A DNA stretch of 64,000 bases from Diphasiastrum complanatum (Eukaryota > Streptophyta > Lycopodiopsida > Lycopodiales > Lycopodiaceae). Of this stretch, positions 24,540 to 33,814 are shown piece by piece. How positions within the stretch are numbered: position 1 is the first letter of the stretch; each line of letters starts with the position of its first letter. Below the pieces are notes generated by a model. That model was not told the DNA's origin. It made no database searches and worked only from the letters and a program-made list of their open reading frames with translations. The stretch is taken from positions 30,505,538-30,569,537 of the forward strand of contig CM055095.1 in assembly GCA_029204225.1 (NCBI GenBank), written 5' to 3'. A program made the translations under genes and the position numbers.

Positions 24540-25440
24540 TAGGCCTTGTACGGTGGTTTTTCCTTGATAACTTTTTACTCCTTGCACTGATTGACCTGAG
24601 ATTTTGACAGTAGCTGGATCTGGTACAGATCTTTCCATTGATCTAGTCTGCAAGGGTTCTCTTGTGTGAGGGTTGGCTGGGCGAGGGTTCTTTAGCTGTT
24701 TTTGCAGATAAAAAACTTGATATCTCTCAAATATTTGGGAAGTAACTCTCTCAAGGATCATAGTAGCTGAATCTGGGTCAGATCTCACTAAGGAAATCTC
24801 TGCGAGGGTTAACTCTCACACAAAGTGAAAATTTCACTGTATGCGAGGGTTCAGAACCACTATTTTGGCTTGATCTTCACCAAATCTCAATACTAACTCT
24901 CGCAAGCTTCATCACTGATGGAAATTAACATTTTGCACTGATTGAGAGGGTCTGCGAGAGTTCTTACTGGAAGGATTTGCTGTATCTTTACTTTTTAGTG
25001 ATCTTTTAGCATTTAAACCCAATTTTCTGCTCACTGGAATCAAACTAACTCTCGCAGGCTTTTTTGTGTCCTTGTCTCATTGAGATGGAACTTCAGAATC
25101 TTCTGCGAGACTTCTTGCCCGCTGGAACTGAAAATTTTGGTGTCTGCGAGGGTTCTCTAATACTTTTCCATCTTTTTTTCACTGGGAACTCTCGCACAGG
25201 CACTTAAACATCAAACTAACTCTCGCAAGCTTCTCTGTGCCCTGGTCTCACTGAGATGGAACTTCAGAGGGCTCTGCGAGAGTCCTTATGAAGATTTGAA
25301 TTTTTTCAAGGGTTTTTTAAATTTTTTATGATTTTTCTCTGATTTTTGCAATCTGCTTGGAACTAACTCTCGCAGGCTTCTATGCAGGTCTGGGACAATA
25401 CCCTGGAGTTGCTGCTAGTCATGCAAGGGTTAATTCTCAT
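24540..25440 (-). repeat. Repeated GCGAG/CTCGC-rich leader upstream of gypsy gag
   Basis: The region upstream of the gag contains about four diverged units near 24890, 25048, 25213 and 25360, each starting AACTAACTCTCGCA(A/G)GCTTC and usually ending CTGCGAGRGTTCTT, spaced about 150-165 bp. Between two units the sequence CTCA(C/T)TGAGATGGAACTTCAG is conserved. Further GCGAGGGTT copies occur at about 24690, 24810, 24845 and 25143. No ORF. Probably the untranslated leader of the element, with complementary CTCGCA/TGCGAG arms able to form stems. Confidence 0.6.
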
Positions 25441-26719
25441 GGTGCCTTTTTATAAAATGGGAAAGGCCCTTGCCCCAAAATCCTATTGGCTAATATTTAC
25501 ATTGATCATATCCATTTATCTTGGACCCAACTTCATCCAAGGGTCCAAAAAAAGTACATTAAAATTCACAAAATTCATGTGAGTTCCAATTTGGACCCAA
25601 CTCTAAAAAAGTAATCTCTAAGTTTAAAATTGACCTTGGACCTCAAGTTTTATTTTACTTACAAAGGTCCCAAGCCTATTATTTTAATTACAACTTAGCT
25701 TGCGTGCTCGTTAGGCCATGGGCTTAAACGCACATGATGCCATGCCCTCATAACACATTTTATTGGTCGATTTTATTTATTTACAGTTCGTCGGGAATAT
25801 CCTCAACAGAAGCTCAATGTTGCAATCAAGTGGTGCCCTGTTGCAGTGAGGTGATCACTATTGCTCAAAATGCCCAGACATTGATGGCAGGCAGACCCAG
25901 GGAGGCCAAGGCATCATGGAGCTGAGGGAGTCGGGCATCTCTCGGCTCGACCCTGTGGACGAAATCAGCCAGCCCAATGTTGACATCAAGAACTGCCGAG
26001 TTTTGCACATGCAAATAGGTCCTAAGGCCTTCAAATCACTTTAAAGATCCACCATATGTCCTACATCCTTCTCTCAAGGATGGATCAAAGCCAGAAATAG
26101 GCCAGAGAGGTAGCGATGGAGCAACAAGTGGCAAAATTGCAGGCAGATCTGATGCCCACTAAACAACAAGGTTGCAGTAGGTAGGGTAGGCAATAACCAA
26201 CCAGCGATCAGACGGCGGGCCTGTGTTTTGCATATTTATATGTCCAATTAGCTTCTGTCATGCTTTAGCTTGGAGCTTAGGAAGACTCAACTACGGAACT
26301 GACATAGAATTAAACAAGGAAGTGTGATTATCCGAGACAGAGAGAAAGGAGCGCAGGCAGGCTACAAGTTTTTCAGAGCCTTCGTTCATGATCTAAGTTG
26401 GTGCTTTGGAGATTTTTGGAAGCACTTTAAAAGTTGCAACTCTTGAAGAGAGCAGAGCAGAGCAGAGCGCATGAAGATTTGCATATTATGATGCAAAGGC
26501 AGAGCAAAACAGAGCTCAGGTGAAGAATTTTGCAGCTTGTGATTGTTATATATACATAAACTCTGGTTTAGAAACATAAAGACGGAACGAAGAAGGATGG
26601 AGGGGTAAGGGAACACTAATTCTTCTAGGAGTCGTTACTTTCTTGGTATTCTGGGAGAGGATAGTACAGGTTAGGTTATCCGCAGCGCTTCTGTGAAGCC
26701 AATAAATTGTTGTCTGTTA
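25441..26719. other. Non-coding spacer
   Basis: No gene recognised. A TTTTTATAAAATGGG string near 25446 is TATA-like and may belong to the gypsy LTR whose ends I cannot define. AGCAGAGC triplet-like repetition occurs at 26450-26470. Confidence 0.4.
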
Positions 26720-27860
26720 TTCAAATGGATGGCGTGTGGAGACCCTTTCAGCTCGGAACCAAGCTCGGTTACCCATTTCTTGTGGAGGTGTGGGTCTTCT
26801 CTCTACGATTTCTTCTGCACCTGTAGCTTTTCTTGGGAGCTTGTCGCACCTGCTTTGTCTTCTCGGTTCCTTTCTAGCTTTCGCCTTCTCTTGGCGGATT
26901 GCATTGCTCGTGTGGATAGCAGTTCTCTCCTTTCCAGCATCTCCTCATCGCTGCACGAGAGCTCCTCCCCCTCTCTGCCCAAGCTTGTCTTCCTCCTTTT
27001 GAGCAACTCCTCACTTTCAGTTCAGATCATCTGCAAGAGACCCTCTTGGAATGTGTGCACAAGCAAACCCTTTCCAACATGCTCTTTGAGGCTCCTTCGG
27101 CGTTGCATCGAGCTCGGCTTCTTTCTTGTGCGGGTCCAAGTGCGGGGGCTTGGCTGTCAGCTCGGCCTGTTATTACTTCCTTTCGGTTGTCTTCAGCCAT
27201 CTTCACCACTACTCTTCGTCTTCGCTTGGGGCTACCTCATCCTTCGGTCTTGGGTCTCTCCATGTGTGTTTGTGGTCACCCTATTGATGCTCTTGCTATC
27301 CACCTCCTCCGTTGTCCTTCTGGGAGTGAGCGCACTGCTACGCATGATGTTGTCAGAGATGCAGCGGCCGCTATAGCCAGAGATGGAGGATTCCATGTCC
27401 TCAGAGAGTAGTCTCTTGTCCTTCTACCGCGTCCCACTCTTCCCGCAAGCGTGTTGACATTGTCCTCTCTCGGGACGGGCTTCGTACTTTGGCAGACGTT
27501 GTTGTTGCTGATCCCACGCGTGGTGACCTTCTGCCTCGCTCTGCTTTCACACCAAGAGAAGCGGCAGGCGTGGCAGCACAAGAGAAGGAAAAAAACTACT
27601 CCGACAGGCACCCTACTGATGCTTTCATTCCCCTGGCAATTGAGACTTATGGCACCTTGCATCGATGCTTTGAGGATTTTCTTCGCATGTGTTCTTATTA
27701 GGCGGCAGAGCGTCAAGGTATTCTTGGTTCTATTCTCGTGGCTTCTTTCAAACAACGTATTTCCATTGCCCTGCAACGTGCTCAGGCCCTATCAATCCTG
27801 CAGCGGGCGACGGTGGCTGGGTCTGCTACATCTCATCTCCCTTCATTAGCCGACTCACCA
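26720..27860 (+). pseudogene. LINE-like (non-LTR) reverse transcriptase C-terminal region
   Basis: Plus-strand remnant spread over frames: ARLPISCGGVGLLSTISSAP (26765-26825), a post-RT block found at the end of LINE-type RTs; then RLLSCAGPSAGAWLSARP (27115-27170) and LRLRLGLPHPSVL; a Cys/His cluster CVCGHPIDALAIHLLRC (27261-27311); SERTATHDVVRDAAAAIAR and FHVLRE (27325-27410); and, in another frame, DIVLSRDGLRTLADVVVADP (27460-27515), HPTDAFIPLAIETYGTLHRC and, after a TAG at about 27699, FKQRISIALQRAQALSILQR. The catalytic RT palm is not present in the window. Frameshifts and stops show it is dead. I know similar C-terminal blocks from RTs of algae and early land plants, from memory only. It ends about 330 bp before the F-box gene. 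Confidence 0.7.
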
Positions 27861-28099
27861 CCTCTTCACTTTTCTAATCTGTTGCAGTCAGTTGACAGAC
27901 TCCCACTGACATCATCATATTTTTTGCACTTTTATTTTTTATGCCAGGATTTAGATTAATCTTTACTTTAGTGCAATCCTACCTCTTATTTAAGCTTAAT
28001 TTTGCTTAAAATTTCATTTCGGGTGTATATATCTTTTTCATGGATGACCTAATGGTAGTTTTTTATATGAATAAATGCACTAAGGTATATTCCCTTTGT

Positions 28100-28184
28100 A
28101 TATTCTCTCTCTCTCTCTATTCGTCCTCTTGTTTTATTTTCTTATATTGCTCTCTCTGTCTCTCTGTGTTTTTGCTTGCTGCAG
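28100..28184 (+). promoter_or_regulatory. Polypyrimidine tract and probable 3' splice site before the F-box CDS
   Basis: A CT-rich stretch ends in TTTTTGCTTGCTGCAG at 28184, five bases before the ATG. This is a strong plant 3' splice-acceptor context and suggests an intron in the 5' UTR. The upstream in-frame ATG at 28040 would give a hydrophobic, CT-repeat-encoded extension and is unlikely to be used. Confidence 0.5.
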
Positions 28185-28189
28185 AAGCG

Positions 28190-29404
28190 ATGGATCCACT
28201 CTCTCTTATTGCTTTCCTCCCACCATCTCCTCCATTACACGCCGAGATTGAAGAAGAAGAATACGAGAACAGCATGATGGATGAGCGAGTGTGGAGCAGG
28301 CTACCTGAGGAAGTCCTTGAGAGAATTTTAGCAGCAATGCCTGTTCCTAGCATCCTGCGCCTGCGCTCTGTCTGCAAGGCCTGGAACTCCCTCCTTGCCT
28401 CGAAAAAATTCACAGACTTCTGGCTGCAGCACTTCAAATCCCGCACTCCCTGCTATCTCATGCCTGCCTTCCTCATCCGGGACACACTGACCGTTTCCTT
28501 CTACAACCCAGCGCTCAATGTCTGGCACCAGCTGCTGATGCCCGAATTCTCCTGGGGCGAAGCTCAGAATCTGCGTAATCTCACTCCATCCGCAGCAGAA
28601 CTCGTAGCTTCTGATGGGGGATTGCTTCTCTTCAGATTTGGGTCTCTGCGAATGCCACAGGTTTATGTAGTGTGTAATCCCATGACAGGGAAGTGGAAAT
28701 GCTTGCCTCGCATAGTGCAAACCACTGGACGGCACTCCTTCATTGGAATTGGAACAGATTCTGCTTCAAATACATACAAGGTAGTGATATCAGGCAACCA
28801 GAGCGATGCATCTGATCTAACCACTAAGGTGTATGGCTCCTCGACTGACTCTTGGATGGGGTGCGACAGTGCCCTCCCCCATGGATCGCATCAATCTGGT
28901 GTTGTTTGCAACGGAAATTTGTATTTGGTGGGGAAGGATCCTGCCAAGGTGGTAGCTTTTGATTTCCAGCTTGGGGTTTGGACTGAGATCCAACCCCCAA
29001 TACCGGATCGCATCATTCGTCCATACCTGTTTGAACGGCATGGGCAATTGATGATCGTGGGCGGTGTTGATAACATATGGACTCGCACGCGGTTGCCCAA
29101 CCCTGAAAGCATTGGATTGTGGAAGCTGGATCAGGCACTCAAGGCCTGGGTTGAAGTCGAAAGGTTGCCAAAGCTCCTGTGTGAAGAATTTCGAAAGTGG
29201 ATCAATTTTGACAGCTTCAGGTGCATAGGGCAACATGACATCCTTTACCTTACCTGCACTAATCATGGCAGAGATGTGATGGCCTACGACATCTCCAACA
29301 GAACATGGAAATGGTTGCCCGAGTCGCCGAGACTTGTTGACTACCATGGTCGACCCCGGTGGAGGCCATTGCCATTTGAGCCCTCGCCGTTTGCCTCACT
29401 TTGA
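28190..29404 (+). CDS. F-box/kelch-repeat protein (At5g15710-like), intact single coding exon
   Basis: Encodes 404 residues starting MDPLSLIAFL. Proteins of this family are substrate receptors of SCF (SKP1-CUL1-F-box) ubiquitin ligases: the F-box binds SKP1 and the kelch propeller binds the target. The F-box is at about residues 35-78 (VWSRLPEEVLERILAAMPV, LRLRSVCKAWNSLL), and a short acidic stretch (EIEEEEYE) precedes it. The C-terminal two thirds carries kelch-like blades, each a hydrophobic strand followed by a distant Trp: GNLYLVGKDPAKVVAFD...VW (about 241-265), GQLMIVGG...LWKLD...AW (about 284-320) and DILYLTC...VMAYDISNRTWKWLP (about 350-383). The start was chosen over the ATG at 28040 because an acceptor-like site precedes 28190 and the upstream extension is repeat-derived. 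No stops or frameshifts, and it is GC-richer than the surrounding elements. The target is unknown. Confidence 0.9.
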   Translation: MDPLSLIAFLPPSPPLHAEIEEEEYENSMMDERVWSRLPEEVLERILAAMPVPSILRLRSVCKAWNSLLASKKFTDFWLQHFKSRTPCYLMPAFLIRDTLTVSFYNPALNVWHQLLMPEFSWGEAQNLRNLTPSAAELVASDGGLLLFRFGSLRMPQVYVVCNPMTGKWKCLPRIVQTTGRHSFIGIGTDSASNTYKVVISGNQSDASDLTTKVYGSSTDSWMGCDSALPHGSHQSGVVCNGNLYLVGKDPAKVVAFDFQLGVWTEIQPPIPDRIIRPYLFERHGQLMIVGGVDNIWTRTRLPNPESIGLWKLDQALKAWVEVERLPKLLCEEFRKWINFDSFRCIGQHDILYLTCTNHGRDVMAYDISNRTWKWLPESPRLVDYHGRPRWRPLPFEPSPFASL

Positions 29405-31235
29405 CAACACTTTTTCCTTGGATATCTCGCAGCTTGTGTTACATGTCATGTTTATAATTTCTTTGAAGATTTGGGACAATTAACCAGCATGTTGTTGGTA
29501 ATAGATGTATTATTAAGCTGCGTGCTTAGTATCACAATTGGAACGTTTTCTTTGCAACTCAAATTCACATAAATACTTCTCTCTGCTGAGCAACTTCAAG
29601 GCTCTATACCTATGGCTGGATATGTATAGCTGGTTTCAATGCCTCTGGGACTGAGCTTCATCAGCAGCTGTTGCTGCAAGGAAACCCAAACTTTCTCTTC
29701 AGATGTTCACTTCTGCATCGAGTTCTGGCAGTGATAAATTATTTGAGAACTTTGGGAAATACCCCCCTAAGAAGAGCATCAAATCACATTATGTTCTTGT
29801 CCTTAACAAAGTGCGATGGTGGAGTGAAAATCTCTCTGGGGTGCTGCATAGTGGCTGAAATGAATGCATGATGTTGCTCATTAAGCAGGGTTGATGTTTG
29901 TATCTTGTCCCTTTCAGCCTTGATGAAGGCAGAGATAAGCTAAGCATTCTTCCCATGATGTTTAATGTTCCTTCATTTAGCAAGTGCATCTACAGTTTCA
30001 GTCTGTACAGTTCGTGTCTTCCTCAATTGCCAAAGATAAAGTCTTGAAATTTGCAGAGGTGTTTCACATCATGAACTTCTAAATTTTGCAATAACTGATA
30101 GACGAACTCATCAGATGACTCTATGAAACTTTCATCGACAATATGAAACCTTTCCTTCAGTTTATTGTTCTAGCCTTAGTTCGTGGTGCAATTGCCTTGC
30201 ACCCATCTTACCTGCACTATGGTTCAAGTCAAGGTAATAGATCTTGAGTGAACTTGGAGTTTGCCTTGTCTTCCCTGAGAGAAGTCAAGTGTCTAGCCAA
30301 TTTGATACTGGCAGATTAAATTACATGGCCAGGATATTCTGCATAACCCTTGATGGGAGCGTTGTAGGTGGATGATGTTTCTAGATGTTGATCAGGCGCC
30401 CAAAGTTTTCATGCGCACAATCATCTTTTGAATTTTTTCAAGAGGATATAAGCATTGGGGTTTTCCTGTTTCTGATACAAAGAGCACAATTCTGGGTTTC
30501 GGATATTTTTTAAGAGATGTTGTGTTTTTGGCACGCTGTGACTAGTGTTCGGCTATCCTGATGGCAGTGAAATATTTTATTGATCCCAGAAGTTGCGGAA
30601 TTGTAGATTCTGCTTGGGGTTATGAGAATTTGGTACTGTAGTCTTGCTTTTACAGCTAGTTGAACGTATATCCAACTTTTTGGTTTGAAACATTCTGCCA
30701 GAAGACATGTATAAAGCAAGCCACATTCTACTCTGAAATGGAAATGCATGAGTAGTGGACTACAAGCACATGAAGTCGTGAAGCTCGCTTCTTTGCAATC
30801 AATCATTGTGACAATGAAACGTCAGAACTCCTCTTCACAAATCCTTTATCTTTTTTGTAGGAGGGAGCTCATCCTTTCCCTGACCCCATCATTCTTGTTC
30901 TCTACAAAAATCCTCTATGAGTACAAGGATTGATCAAAAGCCCTGTACTTTTTATATTGATAACTTTCTATGACATCTTTTTTGTATTAACAAATTGTTC
31001 CTACAGAGGAGACTTCTGCCAGGAGTTGTTCTCTCTCAAATTCTAGCAGCTCATAAATATGTCCAGGTATATGATTGGAATATTGTCCTTCTTGTCCTTG
31101 CAGTTGGTAATTGGTGCAAAATGTTGTCACATTTTGAGTCGAGAATTCTCAATATTTTGCATGTTACACATGCTTATTTTATTTTGCATACATTATTGAG
31201 CAATGTTGTAATATAAAACATATATACAACCTGGC
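29405..31235. other. 3' flank of the F-box gene and non-coding DNA
   Basis: No second gene. The first few hundred bases probably include the F-box 3' UTR. ORFs in this interval are short, overlapping and without recognisable domains. Confidence 0.45.
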
Positions 31236-31330
31236 CAAGCCATTTTCGGAGCTGAGTTCCTTAGATGTCACTACACAATGGCCGGGATTCAAGCCTGCAC
31301 CTTTCTGGTGTCAGTCAACAACTAGCATAG
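31236..31330 (-). repeat. Possible tRNA-derived SINE remnant
   Basis: On the minus strand GGTGCAGGCTTGAATCCCGG resembles a pol III B box (GGTTCGANNCC) with mismatches, and GCTAGTTGTTGACTGAC about 20-30 bases upstream resembles an A box. Spacing and order fit a tRNA-related SINE head. No tail or target duplication was found. Weak. Confidence 0.3.
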
Positions 31331-31587
31331 GATAGTGTACAGGCTTATCGTATCATCACATACATGTCATGGACCTCGAAGATGTCATAATGTTTATAGA
31401 ACATACATCCAAAAGTTTGAACTAAGTGCATGCTTCATAAGAGAATTTAGATTGCAAATTTGGAACTCTAAAGCGTTCTAAACCAAAAAAGGAGCTACCT
31501 ATAAGCATTGCAAACTTTGATGTAGAAAGTGGTAAAAGGATATGATGTTTGCCATGAAACAATCAAGATAAGGATTGGCTTTCAAGA

Positions 31588-32031
31588 TTAGCACATAGCA
31601 AATGCAACTTATTTGACATTCGCATAATGATGGCAATGTCAAACGAAATTAGTGGAGAAGCAAGCAATGTAATCAGGTTTCTAGGTACCCGATTTGTGTC
31701 CACTACCTTGGCACCATTGCAAATTAGTGATTCTTGTAGAAATTGGCATTTAGAAAACTTATATTAACTTGAAAGTGAATATCCTTTTTGCGTATAGGTT
31801 GGATGAGAAAGCAATAGCATTCTCCTGTGTATATCTGTAGCATATAGCAAATATAGCTTCTTGACATTCACAGACGTAGGCAATGTCAAACGACATTAGT
31901 GGAGAAGCAAGCAACATAATCAGGTTACTAGGTACACAATTTGCGTCCACTACCTTGGTACCATTGTAGATTAGTGATTCTTGTAGAAATTGGCATTTTA
32001 TTAACTTATATAAAATAAAAATTGAATATAC
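31588..32031. repeat. Direct repeat pair of about 200 bp, third partial unit at 32338
   Basis: Unit one (about 31588-31790) and unit two (about 31836-32031) share GGCAATGTCAAACGA(A/C)ATTAG, TGGAGAAGCAAGCAA and TTAGTGATTCTTGTAGAAAT at matching spacing (about 250 bp apart). The inter-unit string GTATAGGTTGGATG recurs as GTATAGGTTGAATG near 32346, suggesting a third copy interrupted by the 300-bp element at 32040. Non-coding. Confidence 0.8.
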
Positions 32032-32039
32032 CTATGAGC

Positions 32040-32338
32040 CATAGTTGCACTAACAATTCGCGAATCACAAAAGAAAAAAAATCGCGAATCGCTAAAAAAA
32101 AATTTCTAAATACATTCAATATGGGTATTAGTAGAAAGAGAAAACGAGGATCAAGAGGACATGCATCTCCGGTTTCTCTGTGTAATATAATATACTGAAT
32201 TGGACCTATACTAAACTGGAATCGAACCTTTAATATGCGTTTCTTGTAGTTTGAGTTTCGATTTCAGTATATTATAGGTCCAATTCCAGTACATCTCAGG
32301 TCCCAAAAAAAAAAACTTTTGCAATCACTGCAACTATG
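32040..32338. mobile_element. Possible MITE with 10-bp terminal inverted repeats
   Basis: CATAGTTGCA at 32040-32049 and its reverse complement TGCAACTATG at 32329-32338 bound a 299-bp AT-rich insert. Inside it GAATTGGACCTATA (about 32196) pairs with TATAGGTCCAATTC (about 32272). It interrupts the tandem-repeat pattern on both sides. The flanking bases do not give a clear target-site duplication, so its class is unknown. Confidence 0.45.
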
Positions 32339-33732
32339 CTGTCAGTATAGGTTGAATGGCCATACAATAGGATTCTCATGTACATACCTTTTCTCTTTAG
32401 AAGGAAGAGTGTCTATCATAGCATTCTTAATTTGTCATTCTAAAACTCCAGACTTGCAAAAAATTAGAGAGCTCCAAAAATTTTGCTTTGTGTTTGATGA
32501 TCATTTTGGATTGCTAAAATTTGAGCATAATTTGTAGAAGCTAAGTTGGAGAAAGGTCAACATGGAACTCTTGGCCAACATCATCCTCATAGAAACTAGA
32601 GGCATACCTGAAAAGTTTTTCATGACATTTCAACTCAATGATTTTAAGGAAAATCTAGTTGCAATCAACTTCATGATGACTGAATATCAAAAAAATACAG
32701 GAGTAAACTTTTAAAGAAAGGATTTTCTGTGAAAAGTCCACAAGATATGATTTCCAGCTCATTCACATCTACATACATTATACCAAGCACACCACATTTT
32801 CATACCTTTGTTGGAGACAGGAGACGGGAGATGGGAGAATGATTTTTCTATTCATATAAATACTCACACAAACATGACCTTTTCATTAGCAAGCCTACAC
32901 AGATGCAATCTTTTTACTGGTAAGGCTGTTACTTTTGCCAGCAACTGACTGGAAACAAGAGGAGAAACTATGACGAAGGCATTTCTCCAGACCACCTTCT
33001 ACATTTCTTTTTCATCGTGAACCTTGACCTGGTGATCATTATCTGCGTTTACTTGAGTATAGAATTACTAATAACACTGCTTAAAAAGCTCAGATGACAC
33101 CCAAAACTGATGTTGTATTATGTCTTCATGCCCAGTATTTGACACTTGTCACTGCTTGCTCCAATTGCAAGCTTCTCTTTGCATTTCAAAAAAGGAAGAT
33201 CAAATGATGATGTCATCTGAGGGTCACACTCGAGAGCTAGCTTTCAACTTCAAAAGAAAATGAAAAAGTCAAAATTCAAACAAACAAACCTTCATTGTCA
33301 TGAATATGTTTTGAAGGGTTTAAAACTCCATATTCAAATTTTGACAATATAAAGTGAATGACAAATCATATTGGAAGTCATAAAAACATGACACTCTTGT
33401 GAAGTAGTAAAGATTTCGTGACGGTTAAAATTTGAACCCACTTGCACCTAGTATAAGAGCTCATTATGTTTGTTATTGTGTGGCACAACCTCCCTCCGAC
33501 GTGCATGAGAACAGTTGAGGCTAGTAGAGCCTCATCATACAACCTATACCTTTCTGATTATCTAATGCTTGGAGCTCAACATCAATATGTCATGCCAATG
33601 AGGACATACAAGAGAAAGAAAAACATAATCTTAAAAACGCAGACTTATTCTCCAAGCAGATTCTTTTGAAAGCATTCTGCACTTCAATTGACATAAACCT
33701 TCGTCAAAGACAAGTTCTGTACAATCTCACAA

Positions 33733-33735
<3 letters not shown>
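32339..33735. other. Non-coding spacer
   Basis: No gene recognised between the repeat area and the 3' end of the SWIM gene. AT-rich with only short ORFs. Confidence 0.4.

Positions 33736-33797
<62 letters not shown>
33736..33797. repeat. (GA)n microsatellite, about 62 bp
   Basis: Uninterrupted GA run. It lies just downstream of the SWIM gene stop at 33815, so it may fall in that gene's 3' UTR. Confidence 0.95.
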
Positions 33798-33798
<1 letters not shown>

Positions 33799-33814
33799 AT
33801 TAGCTTCGAGGAGC

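Noticed and set aside
26693-27376. Plus-strand 227-residue Ser/Leu-rich ORF
   Set aside because: Overlaps the LINE RT blocks in another frame; composition reflects CT-rich DNA.
27276-27776. Minus-strand 166-residue ORF
   Set aside because: Antisense to the LINE RT tail, which explains the sequence better.
28040-28189. N-terminal extension of the F-box ORF from the ATG at 28040
   Set aside because: Hydrophobic, CT-repeat derived, and separated from the conserved start by a strong splice-acceptor-like site; the 28190 ATG is preferred.
28328-29347. Minus-strand ORFs of 135 and 176 residues
   Set aside because: Antisense shadows of the F-box coding sequence with no domain of their own.
31236-31330. 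A functional tRNA gene on the minus strand
   Set aside because: Only B-box-like and A-box-like strings; no acceptor stem or anticodon arm could be assembled. Kept only as a weak SINE candidate.
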